Shown here piece after piece: positions 43,396-51,072 of a stretch of 64,000 nucleotides of DNA. The notes beneath the pieces were generated by a model, which saw nothing but the letters and a program-made list of their open reading frames with translations, made no database searches and was not told the origin of the DNA. Location: contig NC_065406.1 in assembly GCF_024362695.1 (NCBI RefSeq), forward strand, positions 558,001-622,000, given 5' to 3'. Every line of letters begins with the position of its first letter. The stretch's first letter is position 1. Made by a program: the position numbers and the translations under genes. The stretch comes from Pectinophora gossypiella. Lineage: Eukaryota; Arthropoda; Insecta; Lepidoptera; Gelechiidae.

Positions 43396-43462
43396 GTACA
43401 GTCATGAGCAATATAACTTTAGGACTTTGTCGCACTAACATTCATGTAAACGAAACATTTAG
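43396..43462 (+). mobile_element. MITE-G copy 5, left part (split by SINE-A)
   Basis: It starts GTACAGTCATGAGCAATATA and runs to ACATTTAG, where SINE-A is inserted. The element continues at 43773. Confidence 0.75.
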
Positions 43463-43772
43463 TTCTTCTTCTTATCGTGTGAATTGTGAGGTGGAATACC
43501 AGCCTCATCAATCCTGGTGTCAGGGTTATTATTGAGCCGGCAAAGACCCCTGACATGGCTCATGTAACGACTACATACTTACACCAGTAAGTAGTAACCG
43601 GGACCAACACCTTAACGTGCCTTCCGAAGCACGGATCATCTTACTTTCGGACAATCAGGTGATCAGCCTGTAATGTCCTAACCAAACTAGGGATCACAAA
43701 GTGATTTTTGTGATATGTCCCCACCGGGATTCGAACCCGGGGCCTCCGCTGGACCACGGAGGCCGTTCCGTG
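43463..43772 (-). mobile_element. SINE-A nested in MITE-G
   Basis: It has a complete 3' part, central domain and B box (GGGATTCGAACCCGGG on the plus strand). The head has a deletion between GGCCTCCG and CTGGACCACGG. ACATTTAG flanks it exactly at 43455-43462 and 43773-43780, within the MITE. Confidence 0.88.
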
Positions 43773-43859
43773 ACATTTAGTAAGACTTATAGTTCAATTT
43801 GTCAAAAAAGTTAATGTGACATGGTACCAAAAGTTACATATTAATGCTCGTAACCGTAC
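43773..43859 (+). mobile_element. MITE-G copy 5, right part
   Basis: TTTGTCAAAAAAGTTAATGT and the end ATTAATGCTCGTAACCGTAC complete the MITE interrupted by SINE-A. Confidence 0.75.
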
Positions 43860-43988
43860 TGGATCTAAAACCCACGGTGACTCGTGGTGTTTTTTTCCAT
43901 AAATTGTTATGACTCAACTGCACGAATGAACCAAATCACGTGATTCTGAAGTATAAGGCTTGGACCATAATTCACCACTTACTGTTAA

Positions 43989-44253
43989 CAGCCTCCATGG
44001 TCCAGTGGTTGAGCGTTGGACTCACGATCCGGAGACCTCGGGTTCGAATCCCGGTGGGGAAATATCACAAAAATCACTTTGTGATCCCTAGTTTGGTTAG
44101 AAAATTACAGGCTGATCAGTTGGTCCCGGTTACTACTTACTGATGTAATTGAGTAATCGTTACCGAGCCGCTAAGGCTCAAATCATAACCCTCACACCAG
44201 GGTTGATGAGGCTGGTATTCCACCTCACAACCCACACGATAAGAAGAAAGAAG
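43989..44253 (+). mobile_element. SINE-A with internal deletion
   Basis: The head, with CATGGTCCAGTGGTTGAGCG and CGGGTTCGAATCCCGGTGGG, joins GGCTGATCAGTTGGTCCCGG directly, so the CTTCGGAAGGCACGTT block is missing. ACTTACTGTTAA flanks it exactly at 43977-43988 and 44254-44265. Confidence 0.85.
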
Positions 44254-44335
44254 ACTTACTGTTAATTATTTGATTTCCCATCTGCTAGATAAATGACTGA
44301 TGTCAGTATCTATCGAATTCGTTCTGGAAAGGTTA

Positions 44336-44638
44336 TCAGCAAACAGTATACCATGGCCTTAACAGATTAGTTAAAAAGACCTCAGCAAAATCAGTTGATC
44401 TAATATAATAGCCATCAACCAAACGCATAACAACAATGCAGTTCACATTATACAGTCCGCCCAAATCATGTATAGCCTGCGTCAAGGTCACACCAGGCCA
44501 AAAGCAGTGCCTCAAGGTCACAATACCAGTGACGTAAGGTCGAGCCAGTGCCCTCAGCCGAATAAGTTGGCCTTGCGCCTGCAACTTTCCACCCGGAAGA
44601 CAAAGCCAGCCATATTTGGACCGTGATTTTTTAAACAA
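44336..44638 (-). CDS. Unidentified 100-residue protein-like frame
   Basis: The minus frame has balanced amino-acid composition and a globular look. Segments include KYGWLCLPGGKLQAQGQ, RLRALARPYVTGIVTLRHC and DLGGLYNVNCIVVMRLVDGY, then FLTNLLRPW. The frame remains open for eight codons upstream of 44638 before a TAA. I do not recognise it. It could be an exon, a captured gene fragment or part of an unfamiliar transposon ORF. It lies 2.3 kb from the LSm11 exons on the opposite strand. Confidence 0.35.
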   Translation of the reverse strand: MFKKSRSKYGWLCLPGGKLQAQGQLIRLRALARPYVTGIVTLRHCFWPGVTLTQAIHDLGGLYNVNCIVVMRLVDGYYIRSTDFAEVFLTNLLRPWYTVC

Positions 44639-45359
44639 GTTCGCTGAGGCTTTTTGAGGTTACAAGGTTTGATTGAAAGGAAAAGTCATGGTGGCATGAC
44701 CGCGTGGTACAATTTCAGTGAAGATTTAAATGCTGGTAATATTATACGAAACCAAGTGACAGATGTGAATGCATAATTTTCTGTTGCGTCTTCTACTAAT
44801 GTATTTTTAAATTACATAACACTTCTTAAGAAACAAAACAATTCTCCTTTATTTTACTGTTTACTTCTGAAGGAAGATCTTTTGACATGTTCTTTATGTC
44901 ATTTTAGCGATGTTATAATAGGATAGTTTCGAACTAGTCAAATCAGTTACTTTTACAAAACGACAAAACACGAACTTACTATAAAGTATGAAAAAGCACA
45001 CTGTGACGTCGTAGAAAAACGTGATGAAATGTCGGATTTACGTTTTTCTTGATTAATTTTTTTAGTTAGTTTTAGACCTGTCTTTATTTAGTAAAATCAG
45101 AATTTCATAATTTGCCTTGAACCTAGTACACGACCGAATTTAAACAAGTACATAAGCGTATGTGATTACTCTTAGTGTTCCACAGTTTACAGACGGCCAT
45201 TTTGGTTTAAAAAACATTGCATGTGAATGGAATTATGATCATTATCGAGCTGGGGAAGCTTTTATTACTTTACTACTACACCTTTTCTTATTTTAAATGC
45301 TTAACGAATGACCAGTGGCCTTGAATCCCCGAAATGTACCCTTAGGATTTAAAAAGTTC

Positions 45360-45573
45360 AAATACCGATTTAGGACTTATGATGACCAAATTGGAGATGT
45401 CCTTAGAAAAGGTTCAATACGATCTACTCTGAACCGGCGTGCGTGTATGAAGCGATTGATGAATGTGGAGGAAGCAAGAGAAGTGTATCAGGATCGAAGC
45501 AAATGGAATTCTATAGTCTCTGCTTACCCCGGTGGGAAATAGGCGTGAGTTTATGTATGTATGTATGTATGTA
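45360..45573 (+). mobile_element. LINE-C C-terminal coding end, stop retained
   Basis: The frame encodes NQ/DQIGDVLRKGS-like residues, STLNRRACMKRLMNVEEARE and VYQDRSKWN, then SAYPGGK and a TAG. It is followed by GGCGTGAGTTTATG and (TATG)n. It aligns with 63667-63959, which has lost the stop. The coding start is missing. Confidence 0.75.
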
Positions 45574-45857
45574 CCGATTTATACTTATTTTACTTCTGTA
45601 TCACCTATTGGCTTTATGAGGAATAAATTCGAGTAAAACCTACTTCTCACTTTTAATCCATTTACTTTCCTTCACTTTATATAAAACATTACAACTTATC
45701 TAACTTTTTTTTTAAATAGAGGTTTTATCCTACTTACCAGTAGCCCTGCAGTACGTATACCGATATGCTGGAAGGCAGAGTTTGTATTGAACACATATGG
45801 TGACACAGCTCCACTAGTCGCCGCCAACCTGCAACAAAAACATTTACTCATCAATAT

Positions 45858-45927
45858 AAACTCACGCCCGTATTCCAAATGGCGTAAGCAGAGCCACTAC
45901 TTATCAGGATACTTGCCACTCTGACCA
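45858..45927 (-). mobile_element. Element D tail fragment
   Basis: AAACTCACGCCCGTATTCCA and GTAAGCAGAGCCACTACTTA match element D in reverse orientation with several changes. It ends where a MITE-H copy begins. Confidence 0.5.
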
Positions 45928-46041
45928 GGGGGGTTAAAAAGGCCACATCAAAGCAAATCATCTAAAAAAAGCAATATTGTAATTGACATTCCGCACTTAA
46001 TTTTGGTATTGCTTTTTTAAATTAATTGCTTTCTCCAACTC
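45928..46041. mobile_element. MITE-H, degenerate copy
   Basis: The left arm GGGGGGTTAAAAAGGCCACA and CATCTAAAAAAAGCAATATT is intact. The right arm is reduced to ATTGCTTTTTTAAATTAATT plus GCTTTCTCC. The middle is shortened. Confidence 0.6.
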
Positions 46042-46052
46042 ATCAAAATTAA

Positions 46053-46257
46053 AAATATATCCTTTATCAGTAGGTAACATAGTTACTTCCGTCTCATCCG
46101 CCTAAAACTACTGCAGCTTCTCACAACCTGTATAGCCGGGGAAAAGAAGCTGCAAGATAAACCTCGTCCTCGAGATTTTTCTTGCAGCTTCGTTCGTTAT
46201 GTTTCAAAGTGTAACTATGTTACCTACTGAATAAAGATATTTTTGAATTTGAATTTG
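46053..46257. mobile_element. LINE-E 3' ends in head-to-head inverted arrangement
   Basis: Left half: minus-oriented LINE-E from CAGTAGGTAACATAGTTAC to AAGAAGCTGCAAGATAAACC. Right half: plus-oriented GATTTTTCTTGCAGCTTCG, then AACTATGTTACCTACTGAAT and AAAGATATTTTTGAATTTG. Both 3' ends point outward, so the pair can fold back. Confidence 0.65.
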
Positions 46258-46598
46258 ATTTCTGAATACTAATCAGCTCATGATACGTGTGATAAAGGAT
46301 GCATCTAACGGTTTTTACGAAATGACGGGGGAGATGAGTAGTAGACTGCCTTCTTTGTTTTTTGGTTCAGCATAGAAGCTATTATTCATCAACTGCGTCG
46401 CGCGTCCTACTTCAAAGAAACAAACTACTTCAAGGAAACTGATGAAAAATTTGCATTGTAAAAGTTGGGACTGTTTCTTTGTGCCACTTATTCTATATTT
46501 ACAGCTGCCTTTGTTGCAGGCGGTTCTTACGTTATAAAGTATGTGGTACGTAATTAAAAAAACATAGAGAGGTTGATATTACTTCTTACTCGAGTTCT

Positions 46599-46700
46599 GG
46601 GGGGTTAAAAAGGCTACATCGAAGCAATTCATCTAAAAAAGCAATATTGCTATTTGACATTTGTTTGCATTGCGCACTTACTTCTATATGCGCACCCCCC
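46599..46700. mobile_element. MITE-H left half
   Basis: GGGGGGTTAAAAAGGCTACA, AAAGCAATATTGCTATTTGA and TTGCATTGCGCACTTACTTC match the left arm and centre of 50222-50379. It ends after TATGCGCACCCCCC. Confidence 0.6.
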
Positions 46701-46947
46701 CTGGTCGCATATTCGTTCGCGTGGACTTCGGATATCGTGTTAAATATATTATATAGAGACTATGGAATTCCATTTGTTATGTTATGTATGTTAGTTCCGT
46801 TTCACTGGGAATATAGAGATTGGGACGAGAGAGTGCTCCTGTGTAGGCGCGCACACTTGAGCATTATAATAAATCCTGCGCAAACGACTTTTTCCGATTT
46901 CTGTATGCTAAAAATGATTCCTCTCTAATTGCTTTTCTTTGTTTCAG

Positions 46948-47095
46948 GTAATAACTCGAAATGAAAGAGGAATAAGAGGGGACCTCCACGCAACTCTCAT
47001 AGCGTTTGATAAGCAATGGAACCTGGCTTTATGTGATGTTCTGGAGACTTGGAAACGCAAGGGGCCGAAGAAGAGGAAAATTCCCCCAGGATTAG
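46948..47095 (+). CDS. LSM11: LSm11, internal coding exon with Sm1 motif
   Basis: This exon encodes 49 residues plus one base of the next codon. It includes RGIRGDLHATLIAFDKQWNL then ALCDVLETWKRKGPKKRKIP. The G-x-L-x-A-F-D-K-x-W-N-x-A-L pattern is the Sm1 motif as found in LSm11, the U7 snRNP ring subunit that with LSm10 replaces SmD2/SmD1 and directs histone pre-mRNA 3' end cleavage in the nucleus. It is preceded by a pyrimidine tract and TTTCAG at 46942-46947, enters in phase 0 and leaves at a GT donor at 47096 after one codon base. The basic KRKGPKKRK stretch is the start of the linker between Sm1 and Sm2. Earlier exons with the LSm11 N-terminal region were not identified in the window. 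Confidence 0.85.
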
Positions 47096-47278
47096 GTCTG
47101 TACCTTTTACTTTTTTCGAAGGTACAAGTGAATAACGTGAAAAAATAGCATCGATCGAACGGATTTGTGGCGTATTTTTAGGTGATTTTTGTATACATTA
47201 ACATCACCAAAGTCAATTAAGTGACTTAATTTCGGTAATTTTACTTATCCAATGGTGCTGATTACAGTACGCAGTATG

Positions 47279-47553
47279 TAATTTTATTTTAAGTTTAACC
47301 TGTCATTTTCTTATTCGCTGAAAAAGAAAGGGACGGGTAATCAACAGGTCAGGTAGTCAATTTTAGGCAGAAAAAAGCCCTTCCAAAATTTTATATTGGC
47401 TAATAACCCGCATATGCATATGAGCGAGATGCCTATTTTATTCGCCCGGGTTATTCATTCATTTTAAAATTAACAGTTGTCAGCCATCCGTCCCTTTCCT
47501 TTTCGCCGGGTAAGAAAATGACAGGTATAACTTAAAATAAAATTAGGATGTGT
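47279..47553. mobile_element. Foldback MITE-P, copy 2 (LSm11 intron)
   Basis: The left arm TAATTTTATTTTAAGTTTAA, CCTGTCATTTTCTTATTCGC and AAAAAGAAAGGGACGGGT pairs with a right arm CCGTCCCTTTCCTTTTCGCC, GGGTAAGAAAATGACAGGTA and ACTTAAAATAAAATTA. The family partner is at 23811-24185. Confidence 0.7.
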
Positions 47554-47712
47554 CTGCAGGAATCGGGGCCATTAGCTGTTAGATCTATTAATAAAGAAGA
47601 GAAACAGAAAGAAACCGTATCACCTGTACCTTACATACATAGTATAAAGTTTAGAGTTGTTTCGGTTTAGAATCTGTCATTGTTTACTGATCAATCGGAA
47701 CACAAAACATGA

Positions 47713-47832
47713 TGCATGAAGTCTTTGATGAGAATGGAGAAAGCGAAGGTGGTGTGTCAGGATCGTCATAAGTGGAATTCCGTGGCCTCTGTCTACTCCA
47801 TCGGGAAATAGGCGTGATGTTATGTATGTATG
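47713..47832 (+). mobile_element. LINE-C tail (LSm11 intron)
   Basis: GTCTTTGATGAGAATGGAGA, GTGGCCTCTGTCTACTCCAT and GGGAAATAGGCGTGATGTTA plus (TATG)n pair this copy with the 38683-38799 subfamily. Confidence 0.65.
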
Positions 47833-48483
47833 GAACACAACATAGGGTTGTAGGTAATTTCATAGCTTTAAAGATGAAATTATTCGAACGTCGATTCGCT
47901 TATTTCGGCGCTCAGTCAAAGGCAATCAAACCAAGAAAAAAAATCTAAATATTCTTAACAAAAGAAAGTCTCGAAGCAGCTGACATCTCGAGATCACGTC
48001 ACTCACAGTCACAGCGGACAGATATTGTGAAGTAAATATAAAGTAGACGAATACATCACGAAAACAAGTGTCTGGTTTGTGACTATTCTTATGCATACGG
48101 ACACGTGTTTGAGAATGGAATTGCCAACTTGCGCCGATTCTTTCTCGCGTCAATTTAGGTAAAGAATTTTTGTAAACTTAGGTCTGTTACCTTTACCCGC
48201 AATAGATTTACGTGATGGAGTATGTATATAGGCGGTTTTTATCTTTTTCTTTTGAATCATGTAATTTTGAGTTTGACCTGAGAAAAGTAGATCTGCTCTT
48301 TTTGTATTTATGGCTTTGATAGTTTGTTTTAGCAACTCATTTAATAAGAAGCTAGCCATTCTTAAACGGTTATTAACTGTTCACATGTTTTAGCAGGTGT
48401 ATGAGGTTACCTTTAATGGGTCTTTATTCAGTTGGCAACACGGTTAACTTTGAATCGTTAACTTTTATGTATTAGTATGTTTA

Positions 48484-48668
48484 TACATTTTTTAAGTTTA
48501 CGCGATTATAATTAAAGCACATAATAACGGGATTGTGGATCTACCTACTCCACTCCAATCTCATCAGTCATCCCGTGATCATGGCACTTGCAACAGTGTC
48601 GAAATATCGGGAGTCTCATCTCCTCATTTAAACACGGTAAGAACCCGTTATTATATGCTTTAATTATT
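48484..48668. mobile_element. Element Q (LSm11 intron)
   Basis: TTTTTTAAGTTTACGCGATT, AAAGCACATAATAACGGGAT, CTCATCAGTCATCCCGTGAT, GGCACTTGCAACAGTGTCGA and GGTAAGAACCCGTTATTATA give the fullest interior of this family. The outer termini seen at 30313-30594 are absent. Confidence 0.6.
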
Positions 48669-48682
48669 AGTATGTTTTATGT

Positions 48683-48720
48683 CGAACGTCTCATCCGTCT
48701 AAAACTAATGCAGCTTTCCT
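48683..48720 (-). mobile_element. LINE-E fragment, left part (split by RTE-F)
   Basis: CGAACGTCTCATCCGTCTAA and AACTAATGCAGCTTTCCT match LINE-E in reverse. The match resumes at 48814. Confidence 0.6.
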
Positions 48721-48724
48721 GTAT

Positions 48725-48813
48725 CATCACTAATTTAAGAGCCACGCTCTTGTCGGTGTAGCATTCTCTATTCCTGTCTATCAAAGACCAATTCCTTCAC
48801 CTCCTTATACGAC
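48725..48813 (-). mobile_element. RTE-F tail nested in LINE-E
   Basis: CATCACTAATTTAAGAGCCA, CGCTCTTGTCGGTGTAGCAT and CTATCAAAGACCAATTCCTT, then CACCTCCTTATACGAC, are the antisense of the RTE C-terminal coding end. GTAT is present at both junctions (48721-48724 and 48814-48817), where uninterrupted LINE-E has it once. Confidence 0.7.
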
Positions 48814-48895
48814 GTATAGCCGAGGAAAAATAGCTGCAAGAAAAACCTCGGCACAGGGCCCTAGACGTTCTCAAACAATGTTATAATACAATTTC
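48814..48895 (-). mobile_element. LINE-E fragment, right part
   Basis: GTATAGCCGAGGAAAAATAG, CTGCAAGAAAAACCTCGGCA and CAGGGCCCTAGACGTTCTCA continue LINE-E after the nested RTE-F tail. Confidence 0.6.
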
Positions 48896-48904
48896 AGTAA
48901 TTTA

Positions 48905-49078
48905 ACAACGACATAAGCTCACGACTATAGCCCAATTGGGGTAGTCAGAGGTACATCCATCGTGACTAAGTACCCACACCTCATCGAACCTTCTGTTAGA
49001 CCAACGTGATAGGTGAGCCGTATCGCCGTTATGATCAAGGCAACTGTGTGTGGTATTAATATTAGTTCCTAGACTGTT
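48905..49078 (-). mobile_element. Element O (LSm11 intron)
   Basis: CATAAGCTCACGACTATAGC, GGGGTAGTCAGAGGTACATC and CTTCTGTTAGACCAACGTGA are the reverse complement of 12168-12335. It ends about 55 bases before the LSm11 acceptor site. Confidence 0.6.
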
Positions 49079-49134
49079 ATTCCCAAGCATTCCTGGCTAA
49101 GCAGTCACTAATCTCTCTTCAATTGCCCCAACAG

Positions 49135-49292
49135 GTACACCAGTGCCCAAAGGCACAGCAGCAGCAATATCTCCAGTACCAGTGGTGACAGAAAAGCCCC
49201 TCGGGAAGGGCTGGTGGGAGTGCACAAGACACATTCCGCAGATATTTGTTCGTGGAGAACATGTTGTACTAATCAATGTCGTGGAGCGATGA
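49135..49292 (+). CDS. LSM11: LSm11, terminal coding exon with Sm2 motif
   Basis: After two bases completing a glycine codon, 51 codons lead to TGA at 49290-49292. They encode TPVPKGTAAAISPVPVVTEK, then GKGWWECTRHIPQIFVRGEH and VVLINVVER. The R-H-I-P-Q-I-F-V-R-G-E-x-V-x-L-I pattern is the LSm11 Sm2 motif, which closes the Sm fold. Frame and sense continue exactly from the Sm1 exon, giving 101 C-terminal residues. The linker between Sm1 and Sm2 is longer than in canonical Sm proteins, as expected for LSm11. No frameshift or internal stop is seen, so the gene looks functional. Confidence 0.85.
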
Positions 49293-49911
49293 TGCTTCTT
49301 TATAGTTATGCCAGCCTGGTACTTTTTTTGCTTCGGATTGAAAAAATATCACCAATTTACATAAACAAAATAATATATTTATTATTTATTTATTATAATA
49401 ATATTTATTATTATATAAATATTATTATTTAATATTTAATTATTTAAATTGGTGATATTTTTTATTTATTACAGTTTCACTATTTCTGTTGTATTGCTTT
49501 TGATACTTTTCATACTTTTACGTAATCGAAAGATAGACAGATATGTTACTTATAGATTTAAGACTGTACTTATAGCTCCTTTGAGCTTCAAAATTTATGT
49601 AGTTTTAAGCTTTATGTAAGGAGAAACGTTTGTAAATTGGTTACAAATATACTATGTAATAGTTAAAAAGATTTTTTTATTTGTCACTTTTATCAGAGTA
49701 GCTGTTAAATTCAAGTTAATTACACACATTAAAACCTCATATTCTGTTTATTGCTTGAACAAATAGTAAAAGCAGTTTACACAACAATAGTGTTTTTATC
49801 GTAAATAATTATAATTTAAAAGTTAATTCATAAAGTTGAAAATAACATAACACCATTCACGATTTTCGGTAGTCACACGCCATTTTCACAGAATTGTCGT
49901 CGCCAAATAAA
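49293..49911 (+). other. LSm11 3' UTR and downstream region
   Basis: AT-rich sequence follows the stop. A perfect 19-bp inverted repeat encloses a (TTA/ATT)-rich loop at 49341-49463. An AATAAA at 49906-49911 is one possible polyadenylation signal, though an earlier variant signal may be used. The true transcript end cannot be set from sequence alone. Confidence 0.4.
49341..49463. repeat. Foldback with 19-bp perfect arms in LSm11 3' UTR
   Basis: AAAAAATATCACCAATTTA at 49341-49359 is the exact reverse complement of 49445-49463. The interior is AT-only apart from a single C. It may be a small MITE or a stable hairpin in the transcript. Confidence 0.65.
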
Positions 49912-50221
49912 AATATACTCTTACAATGGCTGTTTGGGTTTAAATTTTCATAAAACTCCACTCTCCAGTGGTGGGAAACCTGAACAATGGGGTTACAATG
50001 TAAGGTGGTATTTAAAATTAATTAGTAGGTATTGTTTTGCTATTATATCGAAGTGTCTTGCCAAGGTGTATCCCTGGCCCTGAGTAACGTATGGTCAAGG
50101 TTGTGTACATAGATATAAATACTCTTTGCTGGGTACTTCAAGAGAGGAGGCCTATACCCAGCAGTGGGTGGAGAGACTCCAAAAGGACTTTCTTCTTTTA
50201 TTTGGCCAATTAGAGTACAGT

Positions 50222-50379
50222 AGGGTTAAAAAGGCCACATCAAAGCAATCTATCTACGTAGAAACGCAATATCGCTGTTTGACATTTGTTTGCATTGCGC
50301 ACTTACTTTTATATGCGCAAATGTCAAATAGCAATATTGCTTTTTAGATGAATTGCTTTGACGTGGCCTTTTAACCCTC
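50222..50379. mobile_element. MITE-H, complete copy
   Basis: The arms beginning AGGGTTAAAAAGGCCACATC and the complement of AGGGTTAAAAGGCCACGTCA pair for more than 60 bases with a few mismatches. The centre is TTGCATTGCGCACTTACTTT. Partial copies lie at 17137, 45928, 46599 and 56260. Confidence 0.75.
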
Positions 50380-50707
50380 CACATAAAATAATGTTTATAA
50401 GGTGTTTGATTTGGTTCACAAGAATCTTGCTAACCAAAATTAATTCCTCGAGTTTTCTGCATTTAAATAGTCATTTCTGGACGTGTTAACATTCATTAAT
50501 TTTGAACTCTTCTATTTTTGCTTCTTCGGAAGATTGAAGTACTTGCCTACGGGTTGATGACCCCATATATTTACCACGAAAATTTCATGTTGCGATGGCA
50601 CTTAGTAGGACAACCATTTCCTATATTTAAACAACCTATATGAACCCTTAGTAGCTCCTTAGAACTAACAAATGTTAAACGGCTTTTTGGCGGGAAACGT
50701 TGGGACA

Positions 50708-51072
50708 GTTGCTTTCTTCGTTGAGTAATCTAAATAATTAATACGAAGTGGTGTTTTGTGGTTAATGATCGCATTAAGTTAGTCGGAAGACATTCGCGAG
50801 TGTTATTATATTGGAGTATTCAATGAACAAAGTGCATCTGCCTATTTTCGCTTCGTGCCAGGAAGCCGCTTCATAACTCAAAACTTTATGCGGACTTTTG
50901 AGTTAATTCGTTTGGGGTTCGCAGTAGGAGTCTACTCCGAGGGTGGGGGCTTAGGTTTCATCATCATCACCTTTCATCATTTCATTAATCATCAAGAAAA
51001 AAAATACGTCAGACATGGCTGTATGGGCATAGTTCCCTTTGCCTTACCCTTCGAGGAAAACAAAAAAAAACA
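50708..51072 (+). repeat. Dispersed repeat K, copy 2
   Basis: Reverse complement of 3823-4130 with an extra roughly 50-base segment (near 50875-50920, including ACTCAAAACTTTATGCGGAC). It includes TACTCCGAGGGTGGGGGCTT and ATAGTTCCCTTTGCCTTACC. An 82-residue frame here is not conserved in copy 1. Confidence 0.65.

Larger units (their letters stand above)
47096..49134 (+). other. LSm11 intron filled with transposon debris
   Basis: The intron begins GTCTGTACC and ends TTGCCCCAACAG. It splits a glycine codon after the first base (phase 1). Inside are MITE-P, a LINE-C tail, element Q, a LINE-E tail interrupted by an RTE-F tail, and element O, together covering much of the 2.0 kb. Confidence 0.8.

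Noticed and set aside
46647..46928. 93-residue plus frame just upstream of the LSm11 exon, as a candidate N-terminal exon
   Set aside because: It begins inside MITE-H, lacks LSm11-like sequence, and the true acceptor at 46947 interrupts continuity.
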